This document shows positions 1-6,641 of a stretch of 6,641 nt of DNA, piece by piece (positions within the stretch are counted from its first letter, which is position 1; each line of letters begins with the position of its first letter). The DNA lies in NCBI GenBank assembly GCA_021813085.1, contig JAKAMA010000140.1, forward strand, positions 1 through 6,641, in the 5' to 3' direction. Origin of the DNA: Chloroflexota bacterium (GTDB taxonomy: Bacteria > Chloroflexota > Dehalococcoidia > DSTF01 > JACRBR01). The notes under the pieces were generated by a model. The model was not told the DNA's origin, ran no database searches, and was given only the letters and a program-made list of their open reading frames with translations. A program made the position numbers and the translations under genes.

Positions 1-1048
1 CGGCTGGACGCGCCTCGTCGTCGAGAAGCCGTTCGGCCGCGACCTGGAATCGGCGCGGAAGCTCGACCGAAGCCTGGGCGCGGTGTTCCGCGAGCGCCAG
101 ATCTTCCGCATCGACCATTACCTGGGCAAGGAGACCGTCCAGAACATCATCGTCTTCCGCTTCGGCAACGGCATCTTTGAGCCGATCTGGAACCGCCGGT
201 ACGTCGACAACGTGCAGGTGTCGGTCGGGGAGACGGTGGGCGTGGAGGGCCGCGGCGGCTACTACGAGGAGTCGGGCGCGCTGCGGGACATGGTGCAGAA
301 CCACCTCATGCAGGTGCTCGCGCTGGTCGCGATGGAGCCGGTGGCGTCGTTCACGGGCGACTCCGTCCGCGATGAGAAGGCCAAGGTGTTCCACGCCATC
401 ATGCCCATCGAAGACATCGCAGCCTCGACCGTGCGTGCCCAGTACACGGCGGGTGCGGTCCTCGGTGAGCAGGTGCCAGGCTACCGCCAGGAGCCGGGCG
501 TCGCGCCGGACTCCCGAATCGAGACGTTCGTCGCGCTCAAGCTCACGGTCGAGAACTGGCGCTGGGCCGGCGTGCCCTTCTACCTGCGCGTCGGCAAGCG
601 CCTGCCGAAGCGGGCGACCGAAGTCGCCATCACCTTCAAGACGCCGCCCCTCCAGTTGTTCCGTCAGATGGGCAGCGAGGGCCCCACGCCGAACCTGCTG
701 GTCCTGCGCATCCAGCCGGACGAAGGCATCTCGCTGCGTTTCGGCGCGAAGGTGCCGGGCACCCGCTCCGACGTACGGCCGGTGAACATGGACTTCCGCT
801 ACGGCACCTCCTTCGGCGTCGAGCCGCCGGAGGCGTACGAGCGCCTCCTCCTCGATGCCATGCTCGGTGACTCCACGCTCTTCACCCGCTGGGACGGCGT
901 CGAGGCGGCCTGGGAGCTGCTCACGCCGGTACTCGACGCCTGGAGCAGCGGCGTGTCGCCCCTCCGCTTCTACGAAGCGGGGAGCTGGGGGCCCGACGAG
1001 GCGCGCACGCTCATGGAGCGGGACGGACGCGAATGGCACCGGATGTAG
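1..1048 (+). CDS. zwf: Glucose-6-phosphate 1-dehydrogenase (Zwf), 5'-truncated by window edge
   Basis: This cytoplasmic enzyme oxidises glucose 6-phosphate to 6-phosphogluconolactone while reducing NADP+, the first step of the oxidative pentose phosphate pathway. The frame is open from base 2 to the TAG at 1046-1048, giving 348 residues. The family is usually about 480-510 residues, so roughly the first 150, including the N-terminal dinucleotide-binding GxxGDLA region, lie outside the window. Numbered within the fragment, EKPFGRD is at 8-14, the signature RIDHYLGKE at 36-44 (substrate-binding His and Lys), DMVQNHLMQ around 96-104 with the His expected to be the catalytic base at 101, and FYLRVGKRL around 193-201. 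The C-terminal part also fits the family ([12 protein letters not shown], then [11 protein letters not shown]). There is no internal frameshift. The GTG at 83 is only an internal valine, not the start. opcA follows and overlaps its end, which suggests one transcript and coupled translation. Confidence 0.98.
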   Translation, partial: GWTRLVVEKPFGRDLESARKLDRSLGAVFRERQIFRIDHYLGKETVQNIIVFRFGNGIFEPIWNRRYVDNVQVSVGETVGVEGRGGYYEESGALRDMVQNHLMQVLALVAMEPVASFTGDSVRDEKAKVFHAIMPIEDIAASTVRAQYTAGAVLGEQVPGYRQEPGVAPDSRIETFVALKLTVENWRWAGVPFYLRVGKRLPKRATEVAITFKTPPLQLFRQMGSEGPTPNLLVLRIQPDEGISLRFGAKVPGTRSDVRPVNMDFRYGTSFGVEPPEAYERLLLDAMLGDSTLFTRWDGVEAAWELLTPVLDAWSSGVSPLRFYEAGSWGPDEARTLMERDGREWHRM

Positions 1049-2148
1049 CGGCGGCCGAGCGCCTGGAAGACCGCGAAATCGCCGTCGATCCCGGTGCGAT
1101 CGAAGCCGAGTTCACGAAGATCTGGCGCGCGACCTCGGGCGCCCCCTACGACGAGTCATCGATCCGCCTCCGCGTGCTGAACTTCGTCGCGTTCGCGCAC
1201 GACAGCGCGGGCACCGGCCGCTTCCGGGAGGTGATGCGGGCGCTGCCCCAGCGCTACCCCTGCCGGGGCATCCTCGCGGTCGCCGCACCCGGCCAGCGGA
1301 AGCTCGATGCGTCGATCTCCGCCGGGTTCTGGCGCTCGGCGAGCGGCGCCCGCCACATCTGCTCGGAGGAGGTCCAACTCCTGGGCGGCGCCGCCCAGGA
1401 GCCCGAGTTGGCGTCGGCCGTCCTTGCCCTGCTCGTGCCGGAACTGCCCGTCGCGATCTGGCTGATGGACGCGCCGGACTTCGGCGGCCGCATGAGCCGC
1501 GAGGTCCTCGAAGCCGCCGACCGCGTCTTCTTCGACACGGCCGGGCAGGTGGACACCGCGGCCGTCTTCGGCCACGTCCTGCACGCGGGCGCGGAGCGGG
1601 AGGTGGAGCTCTGCGACTTCGCCTGGGGCCGCATTGCGACGTGGCGGGAGCTGGTCGCCCAGTTCTTCGACGGCGACGAGGGCCTGCGCCAGCTCAGCAA
1701 GATCCAGTCGATCGAGATTGACGGCGGCGGGGCGCGCCTGAGCAGCGAATCCCTGCTGCTTGCCGGTTGGCTGGTCGCGCGCCTCGGGCTCTCGCTCGCC
1801 TATCTCGCGCCCAGCGGCGGGCGCGTCGAGGCCACGCTCTACGACGGTACGCGCGGCGTCACGCTCAAGGTCGCCCGCGGCGCGGACGGTGGCGCGACGC
1901 CCGTGCGTGAGGTGCGGATCCGCACCGGGACGGCGCTGCTCAGCGTCGGCATCCACCCGGAGAGCGGACACATGCACGTGCGCGAGCAGCGGGAGGGGGC
2001 CCTCTCCCGCCGCACCGTCGCGAGCCCGCGCGACGACGACGCGTCTGCGATCGCCGCCGCGCTCGACGACCGGGCCGACCCGGCGATCTACGCCGAAGCC
2101 CTGGGCAGCGCGCTGGCGCTGCTCGCCGCGCCCGCTCCCGACGCCTGA
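1033..2148 (+). CDS. opcA: Glucose-6-phosphate dehydrogenase assembly protein OpcA
   Basis: OpcA is a non-catalytic cytoplasmic partner that promotes assembly or activity of glucose-6-phosphate dehydrogenase; in cyanobacteria it links the enzyme to redox control. The 371-residue product carries the family landmarks in order: RVLNFVAF at 47-54, YPCRGI at 75-80, ICSEEVQL at 109-116, [11 protein letters not shown] at 136-146, the strongly conserved block [19 protein letters not shown] at 195-213, and [11 protein letters not shown] at 242-252. A C-terminal segment around 352-365 ([13 protein letters not shown]) also looks like the family's end. The ATG at 1033 lies inside zwf in another frame (16-base overlap), with purine-rich GGAGCGGGACGGA just upstream (1015-1027), so translation is probably coupled to zwf. 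The family assignment rests on these motifs and on its place directly after zwf. Cysteines are at 77, 110 and 194. Its last 61 bases overlap the hydrolase gene on the other strand. Confidence 0.94.
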   Translation: MAPDVAAAERLEDREIAVDPGAIEAEFTKIWRATSGAPYDESSIRLRVLNFVAFAHDSAGTGRFREVMRALPQRYPCRGILAVAAPGQRKLDASISAGFWRSASGARHICSEEVQLLGGAAQEPELASAVLALLVPELPVAIWLMDAPDFGGRMSREVLEAADRVFFDTAGQVDTAAVFGHVLHAGAEREVELCDFAWGRIATWRELVAQFFDGDEGLRQLSKIQSIEIDGGGARLSSESLLLAGWLVARLGLSLAYLAPSGGRVEATLYDGTRGVTLKVARGADGGATPVREVRIRTGTALLSVGIHPESGHMHVREQREGALSRRTVASPRDDDASAIAAALDDRADPAIYAEALGSALALLAAPAPDA

Positions 2149-3005
2149 TCCTCGCGCAGGAAGCGCCAGACCTCGTCCATGAACACGTCGATCTGGTCGT
2201 GGTGTACCCAGTGTCCGGCATCTTTCACCAGCACCGTGCGGTACGTGTGAAACGCCGACGCCTTGCCGTCGGCCTCCGGGTCGGATGCCCAGCTCTCGGA
2301 GCCGCGGACGAGCAGCACCGGGCAGCGGATCTGGTTCCAGATCTCGCGCGCCTCGGCGATGTTGAACTCGTACGGCGAATGCAGCCGCACGTAGTTATCG
2401 AACTTCCAGGTGAGCGTCCCGTCCTCGTTCGCACGCGCCCCGTGGACGGTCAGGTGGTGCGCCATCTCCGCCGTCAGGTGCGGGTTCTCTTCGCGCATAC
2501 GCTTCACCGCCTCGTCGACGGACGCGTAGCGCCGCGGCACGCGCCTGTCGAAGGCCTGCATGTCGCCGATCCAGCGCCGCATGCGTACGGAGGCGGCCGT
2601 CGGCACGCCGACGCTCGGCCCCAGGCCCTCGATGGCGACGACCTTGAGCACGGTCTCAGGGAACACGCCGGCGTACTCCAGGGCGACGGCACCGCCGAGC
2701 GAATGCCCGACGATCGTCAGGGGGTCGCGCGCGAGCTCCTTCGCGAGCATGGCGACGTCAAGCACGAACTCCGGCAGGCTGTACTGCCCGCCCACCGCCC
2801 ACGCGCTGTCGCCGTGGCCGCGCAGGTCGACGGCGTACACGCAGTACACGCGCTTCAGCCGCACGGCGACATCGTCCCAGGTGCGGGCGTGGTCGCGGTT
2901 GCCGTGGATGAGCAGCAGGGGCGGGTTGGTTTCGTCGCCCCAGACGGCGTAGTGGAGCTTCAGCCGCTGGGACGTGTAGTAGCGCGAGATGGGCTCTTCC
3001 GGCAT
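2088..3005 (-). CDS. Alpha/beta-fold hydrolase, substrate unknown
   Basis: The 305-residue product is a soluble alpha/beta-hydrolase-fold enzyme with no visible signal peptide. The order of motifs is standard: LLLIHGN at 30-36 (oxyanion-hole region), YAVDLRGHGDS at 57-67, the nucleophile elbow GHSLGG at 100-105 with Ser102, and the catalytic His265 in DAGHWVHHD (262-270). The acid is less clear: the strand-end motif RGSES (234-238) offers Glu237, with Asp242 in ASDP as the alternative. Residues 286-305 are a low-complexity Ala/Ser/Gly tail past the expected end of the fold. The ATG at 3005 is supported by TAAGGAG five bases upstream. The gene is in the same direction as the transporter genes and 144 bases after them, so it may be a distal member of that operon or separately transcribed. 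The motifs cannot distinguish an esterase, epoxide hydrolase, haloalkane dehalogenase-like enzyme or C-C hydrolase. Confidence 0.92.
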   Translation of the reverse strand: MPEEPISRYYTSQRLKLHYAVWGDETNPPLLLIHGNRDHARTWDDVAVRLKRVYCVYAVDLRGHGDSAWAVGGQYSLPEFVLDVAMLAKELARDPLTIVGHSLGGAVALEYAGVFPETVLKVVAIEGLGPSVGVPTAASVRMRRWIGDMQAFDRRVPRRYASVDEAVKRMREENPHLTAEMAHHLTVHGARANEDGTLTWKFDNYVRLHSPYEFNIAEAREIWNQIRCPVLLVRGSESWASDPEADGKASAFHTYRTVLVKDAGHWVHHDQIDVFMDEVWRFLREDQASGAGAASSASALPRASA

Positions 3006-3010
3006 GGACG

Positions 3011-3017
3011 CTCCTTA
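3011..3017 (-). promoter_or_regulatory. Ribosome binding site of the alpha/beta hydrolase
   Basis: Read on the minus strand, TAAGGAG lies five bases before the ATG at 3005. It is the strongest Shine-Dalgarno match in the window and fixes the hydrolase start. Confidence 0.8.
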
Positions 3018-3044
3018 CCCTGCGACGACGGTACGACGCGGCCC

Positions 3045-3074
3045 AACCTAACTTGAGCGGACGCGGATGGTCAA
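3045..3074 (-). promoter_or_regulatory. Candidate sigma-70-type promoter for the hydrolase
   Basis: On the minus strand, TTGACC (3074-3069) is followed after 18 bases by TAGGTT (3050-3045). The -35 box matches 5 of 6 consensus bases. The -10 box matches only 3 of 6, but these are the key T, A and final T. Transcription would start near 3038, about 33 bases before the ATG at 3005. The 144-base gap between the permease stop and the hydrolase start is unusually wide for this cluster and would leave room for it. This is a single by-eye match in a GC-rich gap and is unproven. Confidence 0.4.
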
Positions 3075-3149
3075 GGATGACGCACGGTTCGGGAATCGGC
3101 CGTCACCGGTCGCTGCGCGGGGTTGGTGGGCAGGGCGCTGGACGGCCCG

Positions 3150-4073
3150 TTAGGACTGGCTCCCGCGCAGGCGCGGGTCGCCGATATCGCGGATGGCATC
3201 GCCGAGGACGTTGAACCCGAACACCGTGAGCGCGATCGCGGCGCCGGGGAAGAACGCCGCCGGGATGTTGATGGGGAAGCTGTTGCGGGCGTCGCTTACG
3301 TCGCGCCCCCACGACGCCGCGGGTGCCGGGATGCCGAGACCAAGGAACGACAGCGACGCCTCGGCGAGGATCGCGGCGCCAAGCAACGTCGTCATGATCA
3401 CGATCGCCAGCGCCATCACGTTGGGCAGGATATGCCGGAAGAGGATGCGCGGCGTCGACGCGCCTGTCGCCCGCGCCGCCTCGACGTACTGGTTGTTCTT
3501 CTCGGACAGCGCGGCGCCGCGCACCACGCGGGTCACCCCGGGGATGATCGCCAGCATGATCGCGACGACCACCGTCCGCGCCGACGGGCCGAGCGCCTGC
3601 ACGATGATGAGGAGCAGCAGGAGGGGCGGAAAGGCGATCGCCGTATCGACAGAGCGCTGGATCATTGAATCGACGAACCCGCCCAGGTACCCGGAGATGA
3701 TGCCGATCACCGTGCCGATCGCGGCGCCGCCGAGCACCGAGATGAACGCGACGGAGAGGGAGATCCGGGCGCCGTAGATGTCGCGGCTGAGCACGTCGCG
3801 GCCGATCTGGTCCGTCCCAAACCAGTGGGCGAGCGACATGCCTTCGTTCGGCTGGCCGGCCGTGAATTCGTTCAGGCCGTACGGCGCGATCCAGGGGGCG
3901 AGCACGGCGATCGCCGCAAAGATGAGGATGATCAGGAGCCCCACGAACCCCAGCGGGTTCCGGCGAATGAGCGTCGCGGTTTTGCGCAGGAACGCACCCG
4001 CGCCTCCCCGCTCCCGTCCGGGGAACGGCTCGGCGCTGATGCTGGGGGTCGCGACCGCGATATTCTTCGCCAC
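3150..4073 (-). CDS. Peptide/nickel-type ABC transporter permease, DppC/OppC family
   Basis: This is one of the two inner-membrane subunits forming the channel of a peptide/nickel-type ABC importer. The 307-residue length is normal for DppC/OppC. The first 40 residues are a cytoplasmic leader ending in RRNPLG. TM1 follows (about 41-63), then the family motif HWFGTDQIGRDVLSRDIYGAR at 83-103 in the extracytoplasmic loop, and five more hydrophobic segments near 106-128, 144-163, 167-184, 218-240 and 272-292. The EAA loop, which contacts the ATPase, is YVEAARATGAS...HILPN at 197-218. The C-terminus GDAIRDIGDPRLRG (291-304) is typical. The start is GTG at 4073, supported by GAGG-type ribosome binding bases overlapping the upstream permease stop and by the 11-base gap. 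The partner permease is immediately upstream. Substrate cannot be told from the permease; peptides, nickel, opines and sugars are all known for the family. Confidence 0.97.
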   Translation of the reverse strand: MAKNIAVATPSISAEPFPGRERGGAGAFLRKTATLIRRNPLGFVGLLIILIFAAIAVLAPWIAPYGLNEFTAGQPNEGMSLAHWFGTDQIGRDVLSRDIYGARISLSVAFISVLGGAAIGTVIGIISGYLGGFVDSMIQRSVDTAIAFPPLLLLLIIVQALGPSARTVVVAIMLAIIPGVTRVVRGAALSEKNNQYVEAARATGASTPRILFRHILPNVMALAIVIMTTLLGAAILAEASLSFLGLGIPAPAASWGRDVSDARNSFPINIPAAFFPGAAIALTVFGFNVLGDAIRDIGDPRLRGSQS

Positions 4074-4080
4074 GATTCAG

Positions 4081-4085
4081 CCTCT
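4081..4085 (-). promoter_or_regulatory. Ribosome binding site supporting the GTG start of the DppC-type permease
   Basis: On the minus strand, AGAGG sits seven bases before the GTG at 4073, and its first A is the last base of the TGA stop of the preceding permease gene. This spacing supports the GTG as the real start and suggests translational coupling of the two permeases. Confidence 0.6.
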
Positions 4086-5077
4086 CACGAGTACCGGATG
4101 CGCGGGTCGAACCACGCGTAGCTCACGTCGACGGCGAGGTTGAGCAGGATGACGGTCGCGCCGGCGTACAGCGTCATCGTCTGTACGACCTGGAAGTCCT
4201 TGTAGAACAGCTCCTGGAACACGTACTGGCCGAGCCCCGGCAGCACGAAGATCTGCTCGATGATGATGGCGCCGCCGAGCAGCCCGGCCATCTGTAGCCC
4301 CAGCACCGTCACCACCGGGATCAGCGAATTCTTGAGGCCGTGACGGAGCACCACCGCGCGCTCCCGCAGTCCCTTCGCGCGCGCCGTCCGCATGTAGTCC
4401 TGCCGCATCACCTCCAGCAGTGACGACCGCGCGAGGCGCATGATGCCTGCCGCCGACGCCAGCGCGAGCACGGCGGCCGGCGGTCCGAACTGCTTCAGGT
4501 TCTGGATCGGGCTGTCGAAGAAGCTGATCGTGCGCCCGAGCGGCGGCGAGTAACCCCAGAGCGCCACCGGCACGATGAGCACCAGCGTGCCCACCCAGAA
4601 GTTTGGCACCGACAGGCCGAGGATCGCCGTTACCCGCACCAGGTAGTCCATCGGCGAGTTGCGGAATACGGCCGAGATGATCCCGAAGGGGATGCCGACG
4701 AGCACCGTGAAGATCATCGTCAGCACCATCAGCTCGAACGTCACCGGGAAGCGCAGGCGCAGCGCCGTCGTCACCGGCTGATTGTAGTACGACGAGATCC
4801 CCAGGTTCCCCGTGAACACGTTCTTCACCCAGTCGCCGTACTGGCTGCCGCCGAACTGGACGAACGGCGCCGAGCCCTTGAACGCAATCGGGAAGAGCGG
4901 CTTGTCCAGCCCTAACTCGTGCTCTATCGCCTTGATCTGCTCCGGCTTGCAGCTCAGCCCGCAGCGCAACTGCGCGGGATTGCCTGGGACGACGTGCAGC
5001 AGCACGAAGACGATGAGGGACAGGAACACGAGGATCACGACCCCGATCAGCAGGCGGCGCAAGATGAACGTTTGCAT
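4085..5077 (-). CDS. Peptide/nickel-type ABC transporter permease, DppB/OppB family
   Basis: This is the other channel-forming inner-membrane subunit of the same importer. The 330-residue length is normal for DppB/OppB. It starts with the usual short cytoplasmic N-terminus FILRRLL and TM1 (about 9-30), followed by VVPGNPA and the loop motif PEQIKAIEHELGLDKPL (45-61). Further membrane segments lie near 112-138, 146-173, 199-213, 252-273 and 300-322. The EAA loop is at 228-250 (YMRTARAKGLRER...RHGLKN), followed by the family block EQIFVLPGLG (274-283) and the end motif DPRIRYS. Two cysteines, C39 and C43, lie in the first extracytoplasmic loop. The ATG at 5077 has AAGGGG (5090-5085) seven bases upstream. 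It is preceded by the binding-protein gene at 30 bases and followed by the DppC-type gene at 11 bases, so the three are almost certainly co-transcribed. Confidence 0.97.
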   Translation of the reverse strand: MQTFILRRLLIGVVILVFLSLIVFVLLHVVPGNPAQLRCGLSCKPEQIKAIEHELGLDKPLFPIAFKGSAPFVQFGGSQYGDWVKNVFTGNLGISSYYNQPVTTALRLRFPVTFELMVLTMIFTVLVGIPFGIISAVFRNSPMDYLVRVTAILGLSVPNFWVGTLVLIVPVALWGYSPPLGRTISFFDSPIQNLKQFGPPAAVLALASAAGIMRLARSSLLEVMRQDYMRTARAKGLRERAVVLRHGLKNSLIPVVTVLGLQMAGLLGGAIIIEQIFVLPGLGQYVFQELFYKDFQVVQTMTLYAGATVILLNLAVDVSYAWFDPRIRYS

Positions 5078-5107
5078 GATCCGGCCCCTTCCCCGGCGCC
5101 CGGCCTC

Positions 5108-6641
5108 CTACTTGTTGAGCCACGTCCGGTTCAGGAAATTGGCGGATCCCCCGATCCCGGTCGGGACGTTCATCACGTACGGCTGGTACAGCGTGAACGA
5201 GTAGGGCGTGCAGATCGGCAGGAACATCGGCCCCTTGGAGTAAATCAGCTTCTGCACGTCGCGCACCTTCGCCGCCTGCGCGACCGGGTCCGTGATCCCC
5301 TTCGAGTCGGTGATCCCCTGCTCGATCTCCGGGTACAGCTTGCCGAGCCCGATCGAGTAGATGTCGCTGCCAGCGGGACCGTGGAGGCTCTCGAAGTCCA
5401 TCTCGTACTCGGCCCACTCGTACACCTGGTTGAGGGCGAGGCTCGCGTCGTACTTCAGGTCGGTGTAGTTGCCGAGCCAGGTCCCGAACGCCTGGGCGTC
5501 CTTCTTCACGTTGAAGCCTGCGTCCTGCATCTGCTGCAGCCAAATCGGCAGGTGTAGGCTGTGCTCTTCGATGTTCGAATCGGCGGGCCACATCACGTTG
5601 ATGTCCAGCGTGTCCTTGCCGGTGGCCGCCTTGATCAGCTTCTTTGACTCGGCGGGGTCGTAGGGCTGGAGCTTCGCCAGCTCGTCCGGTGGCAGGGCGT
5701 AGTCGCCCAGCGACCAGTGGACGATGCCGTTCGGCTTCGCCTGACCCTTGTAGATGCGGTCGACGTAGACCTGGCGGTTGAGTGCGTACATCGCCGCCTT
5801 GCGGATGCGCTCGTCGTCCCAGGGCTTCTTCGTCGGGTTCATCGTGAACGAGATAAACGTGTTCGTGGAGTCCTTGTTCACCGTGTACTTGGGCCCGCCC
5901 TGCGTGAGGGCGTTGGCGTCGTCGACGTTTACGGCGGTGTACTCCTCCGTCTGCTGCGACTGGAACGCCGTGCGCTCTGCTGACGTATCAGCGATGATCT
6001 TCACGGTGCGCTGGTCGACGTAGGGGAGCTGGGCGTTGTTGTTCTGGGCGTCCTTGAGGTAGTAGCTGGTGTTCTTCTTCAGGTTGGCGAACTGGCCCTC
6101 GGTGTACTGCCCCGGGTTCAGCACGAAGGGTCCGCCGCCCGCCGAGGCGGTCTTCATCTTGTCCGGGGTCGCGATCAGCTCCTTGGGCACGATCAGGTTG
6201 AGCGGACTGCCGATGCGGAGGAAGAAGTAGCCGTACGGCTTCGGCGTCTTGATCGTGCAGGTCTTCCCGTCGGCCGAGGCGTCGACCGACTGGATCCACG
6301 TCCCTACGAAGGCGTAGGCGTTCGACTTCGGCAGGTTCTTGATGCGGTCGAAGGTGGCCTTGATGTCACCGGCGTCCATATCCCGCTCGGGCACGCCGAG
6401 CTGGTTCGGGCCGATCTTGACGCCGGGCCGGATGCTGAACACGTACGTCTGCGCATCCGGCTGCTCGAGCTTGTCGGCCAGGTCATCGAAGCGGAAGCTG
6501 GCGTCCGCGGGCGAGCGGTTGATCACGGCGTTGTAGAGGCGCGGGAAGTACGTGACGCCGCCGGCGATCGAGATGTGCGGGTCGAAGGTGTCGAAGTCGA
6601 CCGACGTGCCGACGTTGTACGTGCCGCCCGCCTTGGGTGTG
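5108..6641 (-). CDS. ABC transporter family 5 solute-binding protein, N-terminus cut by window edge
   Basis: This is the substrate-capturing subunit of the importer, expected to be exported and, in a Gram-positive or Chloroflexota-type cell, lipid-anchored. The frame stays open from the right edge (first full codon at 6640) to the TAG at 5110-5108, giving 510 residues. Family 5 proteins are usually about 520-600 residues, so mainly the signal peptide/lipobox and a short leader are missing. The visible start reads GGTYNVG then TFDPH and YFPRLYNAVI, the usual N-terminal family pattern. Further landmarks, numbered in the fragment: FSIRPGVKIG at 68-77, DIKATFDRI at 92-100, GGGPFVLNPG at 168-177, the core motif WDDERIRKAAMYALNR at 274-289, YDPAESKKLI at 327-336, and the end PICTPYSFTLY to NFLNRTWLNK. 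The GTG at 6526 is internal, not the start. Ligand specificity cannot be read from the sequence. Confidence 0.96.
   Translation of the reverse strand, partial: TPKAGGTYNVGTSVDFDTFDPHISIAGGVTYFPRLYNAVINRSPADASFRFDDLADKLEQPDAQTYVFSIRPGVKIGPNQLGVPERDMDAGDIKATFDRIKNLPKSNAYAFVGTWIQSVDASADGKTCTIKTPKPYGYFFLRIGSPLNLIVPKELIATPDKMKTASAGGGPFVLNPGQYTEGQFANLKKNTSYYLKDAQNNNAQLPYVDQRTVKIIADTSAERTAFQSQQTEEYTAVNVDDANALTQGGPKYTVNKDSTNTFISFTMNPTKKPWDDERIRKAAMYALNRQVYVDRIYKGQAKPNGIVHWSLGDYALPPDELAKLQPYDPAESKKLIKAATGKDTLDINVMWPADSNIEEHSLHLPIWLQQMQDAGFNVKKDAQAFGTWLGNYTDLKYDASLALNQVYEWAEYEMDFESLHGPAGSDIYSIGLGKLYPEIEQGITDSKGITDPVAQAAKVRDVQKLIYSKGPMFLPICTPYSFTLYQPYVMNVPTGIGGSANFLNRTWLNK

Noticed and set aside
1156..1977. 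A 273-codon minus-strand frame opposite opcA
   Set aside because: It is antisense to conserved OpcA blocks, has shadow-like composition (Arg, Ala, Asp, Glu) and no recognisable domain.
2199..3056. A 285-codon open frame on the plus strand opposite the hydrolase
   Set aside because: It is exactly antisense to a hydrolase with an intact motif set and shows the Arg/Val/His-rich composition of a reverse-strand shadow.
3097..3112. Short inverted repeat CGGCCG-TCAC-CGGTCG in the gap after the DppC-type permease
   Set aside because: On the minus-strand transcript the stem has an A-C mismatch and there is no following T tract, so it does not support an intrinsic terminator.
5078..5107. GC-rich spacer between the binding protein and DppB-type genes with a possible CCGG-GCG-CCGG hairpin
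   Set aside because: The stem is only four base pairs and the same region carries the permease ribosome binding site. There is too little to call an attenuator or processing site.
4077..5591. A 504-codon open frame on the minus strand across the binding protein and DppB-type permease genes
   Set aside because: Its translation is rich in Arg, Gly, Ala and Pro with no recognisable motif or membrane segments, and it lies over two clear family members in another frame. It is a GC-driven shadow.
1..6641. Search for a novel system: defence genes, CRISPR repeats, tRNA, transposon ends, riboswitch-like leaders, long direct repeats
   Set aside because: None was visible by eye. All six genes belong to recognised families, and the only gap over 100 bases is 3006-3149.

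Overview
The window is a GC-rich, gene-dense stretch of bacterial chromosome with six protein-coding genes in two converging groups. No RNA gene, mobile element, CRISPR array or long non-coding region is visible. The zwf-opcA pair (glucose-6-phosphate dehydrogenase plus its OpcA partner) is known mainly from Actinomycetota, Cyanobacteria and some Chloroflexota. With the high GC content and the style of the peptide-type ABC transporter, a Chloroflexota or actinobacterial host (perhaps an environmental or metagenomic contig) is the best guess. This lineage call is inference only.

Region 1 (1-2148, + strand): the C-terminal ~70% of zwf, whose start lies off the left edge, is followed by opcA, which begins inside the last codons of zwf (16-base overlap). 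Together they encode the entry step of the oxidative pentose phosphate pathway (glucose-6-phosphate to 6-phosphogluconolactone with NADPH production) and its assembly/activation factor.

Region 2 (2088-6641, - strand): reading from the right edge leftwards, there is a nearly complete family 5 solute-binding protein (start off the right edge), a DppB/OppB-type permease, a DppC/OppC-type permease, a 144-base gap with a candidate promoter, and an alpha/beta hydrolase. The binding protein and the two permeases form a tight cluster (gaps of 30 and 11 bases) and make up the capture and membrane parts of a peptide/nickel-type ABC importer. No ATPase gene is in the window. The hydrolase may be read through from the transporter or have its own promoter. 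Its substrate is unknown.

The two groups meet tail to tail, and the coding regions of opcA and the hydrolase overlap by 61 bases on opposite strands. This is ordinary metabolic and transport gene content. I found no convincing novel system; the findings are modest points about gene architecture and residues.
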